64,000 nt of DNA from Yoonia sp. F2084L. GTDB taxonomy: Bacteria; Pseudomonadota; Alphaproteobacteria; Rhodobacterales; Rhodobacteraceae. The notes under the pieces are model-generated. The model made no database searches and had not been told where the DNA came from. It worked only from the letters and a program-made list of their open reading frames with translations. A program made the position numbers and the translations under genes. How positions within the stretch are numbered: position 1 is the stretch's first letter; each line of letters opens with the position of its first letter. Positions 53,331 to 62,912 of the stretch are shown here, piece after piece. The stretch lies in contig NZ_JALKAH010000003.1 in the NCBI RefSeq assembly GCF_023015625.1, positions 372,001 to 436,000 on the forward strand, written 5' to 3'.

Positions 53331-54425
53331 TCAGGCTCCTTGAAGTTTCTTATGAGTTTGAGTGGTCATGGACGACGCTGTCAAGTTGGCCCATAGCGCA
53401 CGTGCCATGTCGATATAAAGGCGGCCCAGCGGGCCTTCGGGGTCGCGGGCGACAATCGGTTGTCCACTATCGGATGCGGCGCGTAAATCCATGGTCAGGG
53501 GCACCGCCCCCAAAAACGTGACCGACAGGCGTTCGGCTTCAGCTTTCGCGCCGCCAGTGCCGAAAAGAGCGTGTTCTTTGCCGCATTCGGTGCACGTGAA
53601 ATGCGCCATGTTTTCGATCAATCCAAGGATGGGCACATCGACCTTTTGGAACATTGCGATCCCGCGACGGGCATCAATCAGGGCCAGATCCTGCGGTGTT
53701 GAAACGATCACCGCCCCCGACAGCGTTGTGCCTTGCGCGATTGCCAACTGGGCATCACCCGTGCCGGGCGGCATATCGACGATCAGCACGTCCAGCGCGC
53801 CCCAATCCACATCAGACAACATCTGCGTAATGGCAGACATGACCATGGGGCCCCGCCAAACCATCGCCGTTTCCGCATCGACCATCAGCCCCATCGACAT
53901 GGCCGAAATACCGTTGGACTGCATCGGTATCAGTCGTCTGTCTTTGCCCATGCGCGGCTGGCCGTGCAGGGCCAGAAGTGTTGGGATGGATGGGCCATGA
54001 ATATCGGCGTCCAGAATGCCGACCTTCAGGCCATTTGCCCGCAAGCCTAACGCAAGGTTCACAGCCGTGGTTGATTTGCCAACGCCGCCTTTGCCGGATG
54101 CCACGGCAACAACGTGGCGGACGTCTGGCAAAACAGGCTTTGCGGCTTGGGGTGCTGTCAGGACAGGCGCCTCAGGTGCGTCGTTTGTCAGGGTTACAAA
54201 GGCGCTCTGTGCACCGGGTATCCGGCGCAGGGCAGCTTCCGCTTTGGACCGGATATCGGCAAGCGAGGCTGCAGCCTTTGCTGTTGTTGAAATGGATACG
54301 CTGATGCGCCCGTTCGAAACAACTGGGCCAGTAACCTGTGACGCATCTAGAAACGGCGTGCCATCCGGCATTTGAAATTCAGAAAGCGCCGTGCGGGCCG
54401 CCAGCAGGATCGGATCATCGGCCAT
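53331..54425 (-). CDS. Mrp/NBP35-type Fe-S carrier ATPase
   Basis: The 364-residue protein has an N-terminal MIP18-like (DUF59) domain (1-80). An ATPase domain with a deviant Walker A (GKGGVGKST, 111-119) follows. Also present are DADIHGPSIP, VDMPPGTGDAQLA and the Fe-S binding pair CTEC (278-281). Such proteins carry Fe-S clusters to target enzymes. Here it lies inside the formate dehydrogenase operon, so it may serve the cluster-rich alpha and beta subunits. A housekeeping copy could also exist elsewhere. Confidence 0.92.
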   Translation of the reverse strand: MADDPILLAARTALSEFQMPDGTPFLDASQVTGPVVSNGRISVSISTTAKAAASLADIRSKAEAALRRIPGAQSAFVTLTNDAPEAPVLTAPQAAKPVLPDVRHVVAVASGKGGVGKSTTAVNLALGLRANGLKVGILDADIHGPSIPTLLALHGQPRMGKDRRLIPMQSNGISAMSMGLMVDAETAMVWRGPMVMSAITQMLSDVDWGALDVLIVDMPPGTGDAQLAIAQGTTLSGAVIVSTPQDLALIDARRGIAMFQKVDVPILGLIENMAHFTCTECGKEHALFGTGGAKAEAERLSVTFLGAVPLTMDLRAASDSGQPIVARDPEGPLGRLYIDMARALWANLTASSMTTQTHKKLQGA

Positions 54426-54521
54426 GTATTTGGGCTTTCTGTCAGGTCACATTTGGCTGGTAGAACACTAAAAGAATAGAAGCGACCGAAACTGATTTCC
54501 AGTGCCGGTCGCTGCAATAGA

Positions 54522-55547
54522 CTATTCTGCGGGTTGCGTGCCTTTGGCGGGTGGATCCGCCGGGTCCGCTTTGCCCTGCACTTCTTCAACCCAAAGCGAA
54601 TGGTGCTCCTTGGCCCAGTTCAGGTCCACTTCACCCGATCCCATTGCGTCAAATGCACCTTCCATACCGATTGAACCGATATAGATGTGGGCGATGATCA
54701 CAAAGGACAGACCTGCGGCAACAATGCCGTGGATCAACTGGTAGAACTGCCAGTCCGCTTGCGTGCCTGCCAACACAGGGAAAAGCATCATAAAGCCAGT
54801 GAAAGACAGTGCGGCACCGCCCAAAGTCGTGGCCCAGAAGATGACCTTTTGACCGGCGTTGAACTTTTTGGCGGGCGGGTGGACGCCCTTCTTGAAAAGC
54901 CCGCCACCCTGTGCAACCCATTCGGCATCGACCTTATTGGGGATGTTATGGGCCACCCAGACAAGGAACGACAGGATCAAGCCCAGCATGAACGCCCAGC
55001 CCACATAGTTATGCGCGACCTTTCCCCAAACTGTGATCGTTGAAAATGCGCCTTCGCCAAGCCAAGGCAAAATCATCGTGCGCCCCAAGACAAGGTTCAG
55101 ACCCGTCAGCGCAAGAACGATGAACGATCCCGCCATCAACCAATGGGCAAAGCGCTCAATAGCTGTAAATCGCAGGATACGGATGCCGGACATTTTGCCG
55201 TCGATCATAATGCGACCGCGGATCATGTAGAACAGCGCCAGAACAACAACGGCACCGACGACCGCAGCGATTGTCAGAAACCGCACTGTGCCCGTATGTG
55301 TACTGGCCCAGGACGCGTTGCCGGGTTTGATCAAACCACTGGACAGGTCATCGGGAATGGAGACCCGCCCTTCGATTTTGTCACCTTCTTGCAGTGCCTG
55401 AAGCAGCGCATCTTCGGTGACGGACTCGGCCGTGGGGTTGATCTGTTGGGCCTGTGCCGCAGGTGTGAACGCCATGCCGGCGACACCAAGCATCGCGACA
55501 ACGCCAAGAACAGCCACAAAACGCTGCGCAAGAGTTTTCATATTCAT
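54522..55547 (-). CDS. Formate dehydrogenase gamma subunit (cytochrome b)
   Basis: The 341-residue membrane subunit has an N-terminal signal or anchor and an exported segment of about 70 residues. A four-helix di-heme cytochrome b core follows. Candidate heme histidines lie in ERFAHWLMAG, GKVAHNYVGW, YQLIHGIVAAG and IAHIYIG. It anchors the periplasmic alpha-beta dimer and passes electrons to quinone. The gene is 15 bases after the beta-subunit gene. Confidence 0.92.
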   Translation of the reverse strand: MNMKTLAQRFVAVLGVVAMLGVAGMAFTPAAQAQQINPTAESVTEDALLQALQEGDKIEGRVSIPDDLSSGLIKPGNASWASTHTGTVRFLTIAAVVGAVVVLALFYMIRGRIMIDGKMSGIRILRFTAIERFAHWLMAGSFIVLALTGLNLVLGRTMILPWLGEGAFSTITVWGKVAHNYVGWAFMLGLILSFLVWVAHNIPNKVDAEWVAQGGGLFKKGVHPPAKKFNAGQKVIFWATTLGGAALSFTGFMMLFPVLAGTQADWQFYQLIHGIVAAGLSFVIIAHIYIGSIGMEGAFDAMGSGEVDLNWAKEHHSLWVEEVQGKADPADPPAKGTQPAE

Positions 55548-55562
55548 ATTCCTGTCTCCTGC

Positions 55563-56159
55563 TTACACTGTGATCGCATCGCCATAAGCGGTGCGCCAGC
55601 CCCATGCGCCAGAGCCATAGCCCCGCGTCACAACACGTTCTTTGTAAATCTCGGCGATGATATCACCGTCACCAGCAAGCAATGACTTGGTTGAACACAT
55701 CTCGGCGCAAAGCGGTAGTTTCCCTTCCGCCAAACGGTTTGACCCGTATTTGACGTATTCCGCTTCGGTCATGTCGGCCTCTGGTCCACCTGCACAATAG
55801 GTGCATTTGTCCATCTTGCCGCGTGTGCCGAAGTTACCGACTTTGGGGTATTGCGGCGCGCCAAACGGACAGGCGTAGAAGCAATACCCGCAGCCGATGC
55901 AAGTATCCTTGGAATGCAGAACAACCGCGTCGTCGGTTGTATAAAAGCAGTCCACCGGGCAAACCGCAGCGCAAGGCGCGTCAGTGCAATGCATGCAAGC
56001 CATCGAAACGGAACGTTCACCCGGCAAACCATCATTGATCGTCACAACCCGACGACGGTTGATACCCCAGGGCACCTCGTGCTCGTTTTTGCAGGCTGTC
56101 ACACAGGCGTTGCATTCGATGCAGCGGTCCGCGTCGCAAAGGAATTTCATTCGTGCCAT
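55563..56159 (-). CDS. Formate dehydrogenase beta subunit (four 4Fe-4S ferredoxin)
   Basis: The 198-residue electron-transfer subunit has four Cys groups. They are CIECNACVTACK, CMHCTDAPCAAVCP, CIGCGYCFYACP, and CTYC with the later CAEMC. It relays electrons from the alpha to the gamma subunit. It has no signal peptide and no C-terminal anchor helix, unlike E. coli FdnH. It is therefore probably exported bound to the Tat-targeted alpha subunit. The gene lies 15 bases after the alpha-subunit gene. Confidence 0.93.
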   Translation of the reverse strand: MARMKFLCDADRCIECNACVTACKNEHEVPWGINRRRVVTINDGLPGERSVSMACMHCTDAPCAAVCPVDCFYTTDDAVVLHSKDTCIGCGYCFYACPFGAPQYPKVGNFGTRGKMDKCTYCAGGPEADMTEAEYVKYGSNRLAEGKLPLCAEMCSTKSLLAGDGDIIAEIYKERVVTRGYGSGAWGWRTAYGDAITV

Positions 56160-56174
56160 ATTATCTGTCCTCCC

Positions 56175-59135
56175 TTATGCCGCTGAAATCTGGCAAAGTG
56201 TGACCTTGCCTTCATGCATGCCAGTTACCGGGTCATATCCGTAGGATGTGACCGTGTTGACGCTTTCGCCCAAAACAATCGGGTCTGTGCCCGCAGGGTA
56301 GTTGCCCCGCTGGTCTTCGCCTTGGAACCAACCTGCAAAGTGGAATGGCATAAAGGCCACCCCGGACGCGACGCGTTCGGTCACAAGTGCTTTGACCCGT
56401 GCTTTGCTGTCGTTTTCAGGGCCATTGACCCAAACCCAACCACCATCGGTGATGCCGCGTGCCGCCGCATCCGTTGGGTTGATTTCCACGAACATGTCTT
56501 GCTGCAATTCCGCAAGCCATGGATTTGAACGGGTCTCTTCGCCGCCACCTTCGTATTCCACCAAACGACCAGAGGTCAGCACGATGGGGAAGCTGTCGGC
56601 AAGGTTGCGATCAACCGCAGAGGCCTGAAGTGTATGGCCAATGTTCGGAACGCGGAACTGACGTCCATCTTCGCGTGTTGGATAGTCGGCCACCAGATCA
56701 GGACGCGGCGAATAGATCGGTTCGCGGTGCACCGGGATCGGATCAGGCAGGTTCCACGCAACTGCGCGGGCCTTGCCGTTGCCGAAGGGCACACAACCAT
56801 GCTCAATCGCAACGCGTTGAATGCCACCTGACAGATCAAGTGACCAGCTGACCTTTGCCATCGCTTCGGGATCATTGTTGCCGATGCGCTGGATTGTTGC
56901 CAACTCGTCCGCGGTCAGATCGGTGTCCCAGCCAAGGGATTGCAGGATGCCGTAGGTGAACTGCGGATAGCCATCCTCAATCTCGGATCCAACGGGATAG
57001 CTGCCCTCGGCAAGCAGTGTTTCACCTTCGCGGTCCAGACCAAAGCGCGGACGGAACCCGCCACCACCGTCTTTCACGGCGACGTTTGGATTATACAGGA
57101 TATGGGTGCCGGGATGTCCAAACTCTGGCGTGCCCCAACATGGCCAAGGCAGACCATAGAAATCGCCCCCAACTTCTTCTGCGTCAGCAGGTGCGCGTAG
57201 CGTGACAAGGTCAAACTTGTCCTGATTGGCCATATGCGCCTTGATCCGCTCTGGGCTTTGACCGGTGTAGCCAGTGGACCAGCCACCACGGTTAATCTCG
57301 CGCAGGATCGATTCCGCTGTCGGCTCCATCGAGAATTTGCCCTGCACCATATCGTATGGTTTGAACATCTCATCAGCGAAGCCAAGCTTCTCAGACAAGC
57401 GGTAAATTACCGCATAATCGTTGTCGCTTTCAAAGATCGGCTCAACAACTTTTTCGCCCCACTGCACGGACCGGTTCGAGGCTGTCCGGCTACCATCACA
57501 TTCAAACTGCGTTGAGATCGGCAGCAGGTACGTGTTGTCAGGGCGGTCATGCAAGGCCGCAAAAGTAGTCGGATGTGGGTCAGCAACGACCAAAAGATCA
57601 AGAGCGTTCATCCCCTTAAGACTGTCGCCCATACGTGGTACAGTATTACCACCGTGACCAAAGACGATCATCGCTTTGATATTGTCGCGCTGATCGACGT
57701 CGTCGGCATCAAGCGTTGCTGCATCGAACCAGCGTGTCGAGGGGATACCTGCCATTTGCATATTGGCTTGGCGGTCACGTGCGTCGCGGCCACCCTTTGC
57801 GGGTACTTCGTCAAAACGCGCTTGCAGATATTCGTAAGGGACGTCCCAAACGCGCGACCAGTGGCGCCAGCCGCCTTCGGACAGGCCGTAATAACAAGGC
57901 AATGACCCGATATCGAGACCAAAGTCCGTTGCACCCTGCACGTTGCAGTGACCACGGAAGATATTCGCACCAGACCCGTTCGAGCCCACGTTTCCGGTCG
58001 CCAGCAGCAGGTTGCAATAGGTCCGCACGTTGGCTGTACCAACAGTGTGCTGCGTGCCACCCATGCACCAGATGAAAGTCGCAGGACCTTGCGTTGCAAA
58101 GGTTTCGGCAACACGGCGCAGTTCAGGTCCGGAAATGCCGCTGATCCGCTCGACCACCTCAGGCGGATACGCTTTCACAGCTTCGCGGATCTGATCCATG
58201 CCCCAGACGCGCTGGTCGATATATTCCTGATCCTGCCAGTCGTTTTCAAAGATGTGCCACATGATCCCCCAGATAATCGCGATATCTGTGCCGGGGCGCA
58301 TACGGATGTAATCCGTTGCATGGGCTGCTGTGCGTGTGAAACGCGGATCAATGACGATGACATTGGCGCGGTTCGTTTCCTTGCCTGTCAGGATATGCTG
58401 CAAAGACACAGGGTGCGCCTCAGCCGCGTTGGAGCCCATGAAAATGATGGTCTTGGAATTGCGGATGTCATTGTAGCTATTGGTCATCGCGCCATAGCCC
58501 CAAGTGTTCGCAACACCGGCCACTGTGGTTGAGTGACAAATGCGCGCTTGGTGATCGACGTTATTGGTGCCCCAGAACGCCGCGAACTTGCGGAACAGGT
58601 ACGCCCCTTCGTTTGAGAACTTTGCAGAGCCCAGCAAATACGCGCTGTCAGCCCCGTTCTTTTCGCGAATATCCAGCATCTTGTCGCCGATTTCGTCGAT
58701 CGCTTGTTCCCAAGAGACACGGACCCACTCGCCGTTTTCTTTCTTCATCGGATATTTCAGGCGGCGGTCCCCATGAACCAGCTCGCGCACCGATGCACCT
58801 TTGGCGCAATGGGTGCCGCGGTTGATCGGACTATCCCATGCGGGTTCCTGTCCAACCCAGACGCCGTTCTGAACTTCGGCTTTCACCGTGCAGCCAACCG
58901 AGCAGTGGGTGCAAATGTTGGTTTTGACTTCGACCGGTTGGCTGAAATCCATCATGCCGGCTTCGGCACGCTGCACGGTCGTGGCACCGATAGCGCCGAA
59001 TGCGGCAAGCCCCCCGACGGCAAGGCCAGAGGTTCTTAGAAAACTACGACGGTCAACGGGTTTGGCCGCCACATTCTGCGCAAAAGCGGCAAGACCGCTG
59101 CGGGATGCATCTTTTGATCTGCGTTTTACCAGCAT
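56175..59135 (-). CDS. fdhA: Formate dehydrogenase alpha subunit, Tat-exported, Cys type
   Basis: The 986-residue molybdopterin (Mo or W) enzyme oxidises formate to CO2 in the periplasm. A Tat signal with RRSFLRTSG starts near residue 29. The N-terminal 4Fe-4S site uses Cys75, Cys78, Cys82 and Cys110. The metal ligand is Cys200 followed by His201 in ARICHSTTVAG, so selenocysteine is not used. The C-terminal cofactor-binding domain contains LTSGRLVEYEGGGEETRSNPW. With tupBCA next to the operon, a tungsten enzyme is a fair inference, while molybdenum remains possible. Confidence 0.95.
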   Translation of the reverse strand: MLVKRRSKDASRSGLAAFAQNVAAKPVDRRSFLRTSGLAVGGLAAFGAIGATTVQRAEAGMMDFSQPVEVKTNICTHCSVGCTVKAEVQNGVWVGQEPAWDSPINRGTHCAKGASVRELVHGDRRLKYPMKKENGEWVRVSWEQAIDEIGDKMLDIREKNGADSAYLLGSAKFSNEGAYLFRKFAAFWGTNNVDHQARICHSTTVAGVANTWGYGAMTNSYNDIRNSKTIIFMGSNAAEAHPVSLQHILTGKETNRANVIVIDPRFTRTAAHATDYIRMRPGTDIAIIWGIMWHIFENDWQDQEYIDQRVWGMDQIREAVKAYPPEVVERISGISGPELRRVAETFATQGPATFIWCMGGTQHTVGTANVRTYCNLLLATGNVGSNGSGANIFRGHCNVQGATDFGLDIGSLPCYYGLSEGGWRHWSRVWDVPYEYLQARFDEVPAKGGRDARDRQANMQMAGIPSTRWFDAATLDADDVDQRDNIKAMIVFGHGGNTVPRMGDSLKGMNALDLLVVADPHPTTFAALHDRPDNTYLLPISTQFECDGSRTASNRSVQWGEKVVEPIFESDNDYAVIYRLSEKLGFADEMFKPYDMVQGKFSMEPTAESILREINRGGWSTGYTGQSPERIKAHMANQDKFDLVTLRAPADAEEVGGDFYGLPWPCWGTPEFGHPGTHILYNPNVAVKDGGGGFRPRFGLDREGETLLAEGSYPVGSEIEDGYPQFTYGILQSLGWDTDLTADELATIQRIGNNDPEAMAKVSWSLDLSGGIQRVAIEHGCVPFGNGKARAVAWNLPDPIPVHREPIYSPRPDLVADYPTREDGRQFRVPNIGHTLQASAVDRNLADSFPIVLTSGRLVEYEGGGEETRSNPWLAELQQDMFVEINPTDAAARGITDGGWVWVNGPENDSKARVKALVTERVASGVAFMPFHFAGWFQGEDQRGNYPAGTDPIVLGESVNTVTSYGYDPVTGMHEGKVTLCQISAA

Positions 59136-59138
59136 GGC

Positions 59139-59348
59139 TTATTCCCCTGTGTAGTAACGATTGGTGCGATAAAATGCCTGCACATGCTCGGTCTCTTGAT
59201 ACCGTGCTTTTGTGCGCTCATCGCCGACTTCTTCTGCAAATGCAGGACGCGCGCCACCTGCGACCACACCGGTCGTGGCAGCTGCGGCCACAGCGCCAAA
59301 GAACCCGCGCCGCCCAATGCCTTTGTCCGTCTTGATGCTATCAGCCAT
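59139..59348 (-). CDS. Formate dehydrogenase region Tat-target small protein
   Basis: The 69-residue protein has a twin-arginine signal (GRRGFFGAVAAAATTGVVAGG) and a short tail (YQETEHVQAFYRTNRYYTGE). It matches the small Tat-target protein regularly encoded just before formate dehydrogenase alpha subunits (called FdhX in some annotations). The role is unproved. MADSIKTDKG at 59348 follows GGAGGATGAC, which supports that start. It ends three bases before fdhA. Confidence 0.85.
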   Translation of the reverse strand: MADSIKTDKGIGRRGFFGAVAAAATTGVVAGGARPAFAEEVGDERTKARYQETEHVQAFYRTNRYYTGE

Positions 59349-59406
59349 GTCATCCTCCCTTTTGTCGTCTCTACGACCCATCGGCTTTGCGCCGAATGGG
59401 CTGTTA

Positions 59407-60069
59407 TTAAATCTTCTGGGCGCTTGACCCAGAGGTTCGATGCGCTTTGGCCTCAAGGGCAAAGGCGCGAATTTCTATATCTGTGAAAATACGGCCAACC
59501 TCGGCCACAGCGCGGTAAAAACGCGCACTTGGCGCAACCGCCAGATCGTCAAAGAACTGCGTTGCCCAAGGTTCCAGATGCCGCGCGAAAAACCCGGCCT
59601 GACCGGCGGCACCACAGCCCAGAACACCGGCATCAAAGTGACCCGCAGCAAGCCCCGACATCACTTCGGCCATGCTCGCGATATGATCTTCAGGCTCGAA
59701 CCGCCCGTCGGCACGTTCCACACCCATCATCGCAAGATCGCGTCTGAGATCAGCCAAAGGCCGTTCGTTCAGGAACCCGGTCAGATAGAATGACGCATAA
59801 GGGAGCAATTCACCGCGCCCCACGCCCATAAATAGTTCAAAGTATTCACGAGCCACATCATCGACATCCGCAGTGGCGGCCGTTTCGGCAAGAACCCGGT
59901 AGGACTGCCCAAGCGCTGTGTCATCACCGGTCAAACCCGCTAATGCAGCGAGTGTTTCGCGATCCGGTGGCGCAACCAAAAGCGACGCAATCAGCGACCA
60001 TTGCTGGGCGCGAAGCATCTCGTATTCTGATCTGGCTGGCTCGGCTTGGGCCGTGCTGGCTGTGGACAA
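59407..60069 (-). CDS. TorD-family molybdoenzyme chaperone
   Basis: The 220-residue all-helical protein has TorD-family marks (EYFELFMGVGRGELLPYASFYLTGFLNERPLADLR, and EPEDHIASMAEVM with the conserved EPxDH). Such chaperones bind the Tat signal of a molybdoenzyme and help cofactor insertion. Its client here is almost certainly the formate dehydrogenase alpha subunit encoded downstream. A 116-base gap separates it from the DUF3306 gene upstream. Confidence 0.9.
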   Translation of the reverse strand: MSTASTAQAEPARSEYEMLRAQQWSLIASLLVAPPDRETLAALAGLTGDDTALGQSYRVLAETAATADVDDVAREYFELFMGVGRGELLPYASFYLTGFLNERPLADLRRDLAMMGVERADGRFEPEDHIASMAEVMSGLAAGHFDAGVLGCGAAGQAGFFARHLEPWATQFFDDLAVAPSARFYRAVAEVGRIFTDIEIRAFALEAKAHRTSGSSAQKI

Positions 60070-60185
60070 TGTCTTTCCTCACTGATGGAATCTAAGGCAA
60101 AGCATAGCATGACTGCCTAACGATCCCACAGTTTCCGACACTTGGCAATCATTTGCGACGCCGCAGATGCGCCGAAGTGCCGCAG

Positions 60186-60809
60186 TTATTCGGGCACCGC
60201 ACCGCCATGCCGACGTCCGGGCGGAAGGGCTGCATGATCATCTGCGGGACGCTGTGCATCGGTTTCTTTTTGTGGCGTGGCCTTTGACGGTGTATCACGT
60301 CTGACGGCTGAGGGTGCTGGATCAGCCTGATGCGCAATCTCGATCGGTTCCGCCTCTTCGGGTGCAGCATCGTCTGCGTTCATCTCTTCGGTGTCCTCGG
60401 ATTGGGTGCCGATGATGCCTTTGACCATTTTGGCGATACTTTGCTCTGATAACACGCCCCCACCGCCGGGCACACCGCCGGGGGCGTTCCAGTCCCATGC
60501 ATAATCAACCGCCGGATCAAGATAATCGCGCACCGCAGGACTGGCCCGCCAAAGCCTGCGCATGGCCGCGTTTTTAAGATGAGCCGGAACGCCCTTGGCA
60601 AGAAACGGGCTGATATCAAAACCGGCTGTGATGTCATCAAGCGACGGCAATACTGCAACCACATCGGGATCTTCGACAGGGAGGTTGGGAATAGCTGCAT
60701 CTGGCACGACATTTTTATCTTCTACAGTCTTTTCCTCGCGCCTGGCCGCCAGCTTGCGCTGCGACCAGCCTTTTAGACGTCCACTGTCTGTGCCTTCTGG
60801 ATCGCTCAT
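60186..60809 (-). CDS. DUF3306 protein of the formate dehydrogenase region
   Basis: The 207-residue protein starts MSDPEGTDSGRLKGWSQRKLAAR. It has a conserved middle (DDITAGFDISPFLAKGVPAHLKNAAMRRLWRASPAVRDYLDPAVDYAWDWN) typical of DUF3306. A low-complexity acidic and Pro/Ala-rich tail follows. It is regularly encoded with DUF3305 near formate dehydrogenase genes. Its function is unknown and a maturation role is inferred from context. The start overlaps the DUF3305 stop by four bases. Confidence 0.85.
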   Translation of the reverse strand: MSDPEGTDSGRLKGWSQRKLAARREEKTVEDKNVVPDAAIPNLPVEDPDVVAVLPSLDDITAGFDISPFLAKGVPAHLKNAAMRRLWRASPAVRDYLDPAVDYAWDWNAPGGVPGGGGVLSEQSIAKMVKGIIGTQSEDTEEMNADDAAPEEAEPIEIAHQADPAPSAVRRDTPSKATPQKETDAQRPADDHAALPPGRRHGGAVPE

Positions 60810-61342
60810 GTTGACCCCCTTGGCGGCAACCCTGCCTTGCCGCGCGTCTGCACCCATTTTTCGCGGTCCGACAGGATGCGTGGCGCACGCGGGTCATGCT
60901 GCGACGTGGCCGGCACGCGCTTGCGCTTGTGAAAGACCTCATGCACGTGATGGGCCTGAATAAAGGTGTCAATACTGGCTGCGACGGCAGGCGGGATCGG
61001 CAGTGCTTCGACCACACGCTCAGGATCACTTGCCATCGCCTCGCCTTCATAGGGGTCGGCGGTCACAAGACGCACCTGATCCCCATCGCAAGACACCCAA
61101 AGCGATGGTTGTGCCGCGCGCAGATTGTCAATGTAGTGAGCGGTTTCGCCGGAATGCAAAACCACCGCATGATCGCCCATGTAGTAGGTATGAACGTCGC
61201 CTTGTGTCGACATCAGCGCGCCTGCTTCAAGTGCGGGTATATCCGCCATCAATGCAGCAGGCACGACACGGCGTTGGGCCCAGACATTGGCAGGCGGATG
61301 TGACACACCCACAACGGCGACGCGAACAACCTGCCGGGGCAT
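60806..61342 (-). CDS. DUF3305 protein of the formate dehydrogenase region
   Basis: The 178-residue soluble protein has the family opening VVRVAVVGVSHPPANVWAQRRVVPAAL. Later marks are YYMGDHAVVLHSGETAHYIDNL and PSLWVSCDG. A basic C-terminal end contains RAPRILSDREKW. It forms a regular pair with DUF3306 in formate dehydrogenase operons. No catalytic motif is recognised. It overlaps or abuts its neighbours on both sides, so it is firmly part of the operon. Confidence 0.87.
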   Translation of the reverse strand: MPRQVVRVAVVGVSHPPANVWAQRRVVPAALMADIPALEAGALMSTQGDVHTYYMGDHAVVLHSGETAHYIDNLRAAQPSLWVSCDGDQVRLVTADPYEGEAMASDPERVVEALPIPPAVAASIDTFIQAHHVHEVFHKRKRVPATSQHDPRAPRILSDREKWVQTRGKAGLPPRGST

Positions 61343-62358
61343 CAGGCCGTCCCCATTGTGGCCGGAAACGGCGTAACGCTGTCATCCGCAAGCGGCAGCC
61401 CGGTCACAAGGTTCTGCGGTTTGAACCTGATCACATTGCTACCATCAAGGCCGATCAAGATATAAACCGGCTGCGTCCCGATTTGCGGCAAAATGCCATC
61501 CGGCGTCGCAAAGGTCAGGGCGAAAAGGCCAACCAAAGAAGGCTCGGGCGTCTGCCCATTCCAAAGCGCATTCCCTACTTTGGTGCCCGCTTCATCAAGG
61601 CCTACGAACCATTGTAAATCAACATCATCGGCAGCCATCATCGGCGCAACGTGCACCGCTTTGCCCAAAAGATGGGTCACAAAGCGCGCAATCGCATTGG
61701 CCAGTCCTACGCGCGCCTGTTGATCGGCGCCGAAGGCCAACACCATGCTATGCGCGTCAGAGCGGCTCCAATAGGTCCAGGCATTGGCGTCGTTCAGCAC
61801 ATCCAGCGCATCAACTCCGCCGTTCATCATCGCAAATAGCGGATTGCTGTGCATTTCACCTTCAAGCTCAGAGACCAACTCGTCATCCGCCAGCATCAGC
61901 CCACCGTCATGCAGATAGGCGCGCTGCGGGCGAAAGAACATCTCGGCGGCGCGCAACGTATGGATATCGTCGCAACCGTCCAGCGCGTTGCGCAGGATGA
62001 GCTGCACCAATTGATCATAGAACATATGCGGCAGGCGGACCCGATTGCGTACCAGAGCCAAATAACCCTCTTCGATAGACCCAGCGTCAAGTAGCGTATC
62101 GCGCAAGGTCAACAGAAAGTCCCAGTTTTCACGCGCGTCGGCGTCTTGCATATTGGCCCGTTCCATCACGGTCACCGGCGCACGCGGCGTTTCCAGCAAG
62201 CGCACATGCAGGGCACGTTCTGCGGCGCAGGCTTCTGGGGGTGGGACAATTTCAGGACGGGCCAGCCACGCGAGGATCAACTCATCCGTCACCTGCATAC
62301 GGCCTTCTGCATCAAGCCGCGTCATATGGTGGCCGGAGGCAACCCAGAATTCTCTCAT
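61342..62358 (-). CDS. DUF6352 protein of the formate dehydrogenase region
   Basis: The 338-residue soluble protein begins MREFWVASGHHMTRLD and contains ANMQDADARENWDFLLTLRDTL and MFYDQLVQLILRN. I recognise it as a family restricted to formate dehydrogenase regions, named DUF6352 I believe. No known active-site motif is seen. Four-base or one-base junctions join it to the DUF6505 and DUF3305 genes. A role in enzyme maturation is inference from constant neighbourhood. Confidence 0.82.
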   Translation of the reverse strand: MREFWVASGHHMTRLDAEGRMQVTDELILAWLARPEIVPPPEACAAERALHVRLLETPRAPVTVMERANMQDADARENWDFLLTLRDTLLDAGSIEEGYLALVRNRVRLPHMFYDQLVQLILRNALDGCDDIHTLRAAEMFFRPQRAYLHDGGLMLADDELVSELEGEMHSNPLFAMMNGGVDALDVLNDANAWTYWSRSDAHSMVLAFGADQQARVGLANAIARFVTHLLGKAVHVAPMMAADDVDLQWFVGLDEAGTKVGNALWNGQTPEPSLVGLFALTFATPDGILPQIGTQPVYILIGLDGSNVIRFKPQNLVTGLPLADDSVTPFPATMGTA

Positions 62359-62912
62359 GGCGCGTCCTTCTCTTCGACAAGTGCCGCAAGATCAAAACTC
62401 TCGTCCTCGTCGGTTTCAACCATATGAAAGGCTTTGTCGTGACCACCCAGATAGTCCGCCGAGAAGGCCGTCGTGTCACGCGGCTTCAGGGTACGAAACT
62501 GTTCTCTGATACCGCTTTGATCTTGCGTACGGTGCAGCGCGATCAATGTCCCCTCGCTATGACCACGGCACAAGTCCTCTGCCAGCGCCACCTCTTCGGC
62601 AGCGGCAGGACGGGCGGTTGCTACATCAGGCGCACCCAATTTTTCGACAAACTGCCGGGCCAATGTTTCAATGACCTCTTCGCGGTCTTCGGCGCGGGCG
62701 AAGGTCACAGTGACCAAGGTTGACCAGCCGAAACTGTCAGCACCCAGAAACCCCGACCGAAAGGCGATCTGTTCCTTCCGGCTCAGGCTTTCGGCATTCC
62801 GGCCAGCGAATAGGAATGTTCCGGGCACGGCCCATTCGCCGGGGCGCGCGGCAGGTGCAAAAATCACGTCGTCCGACCGATCAAGCTGGATAGTCCTGGG
62901 CAAGCGGATCAT
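62355..62912 (-). CDS. DUF6505 protein of the formate dehydrogenase region
   Basis: The 185-residue soluble protein contains LPRTIQLDRSDDVIFAPAARPGEWAVPGTFLF and AFRSGFLGADSFGWSTLVTV. I believe this family is DUF6505, co-occurring with formate dehydrogenase. Function is unknown. The acidic C-terminus has no membrane segment. It overlaps the DUF4444 gene upstream and the DUF6352 gene downstream by four bases each. Confidence 0.82.
   Translation of the reverse strand: MIRLPRTIQLDRSDDVIFAPAARPGEWAVPGTFLFAGRNAESLSRKEQIAFRSGFLGADSFGWSTLVTVTFARAEDREEVIETLARQFVEKLGAPDVATARPAAAEEVALAEDLCRGHSEGTLIALHRTQDQSGIREQFRTLKPRDTTAFSADYLGGHDKAFHMVETDEDESFDLAALVEEKDAP

Noticed and set aside
58530..58540. Selenocysteine codon in the formate dehydrogenase alpha subunit
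   Set aside because: The metal-ligand codon is TGC-type Cys (residue 200), with no in-frame TGA.
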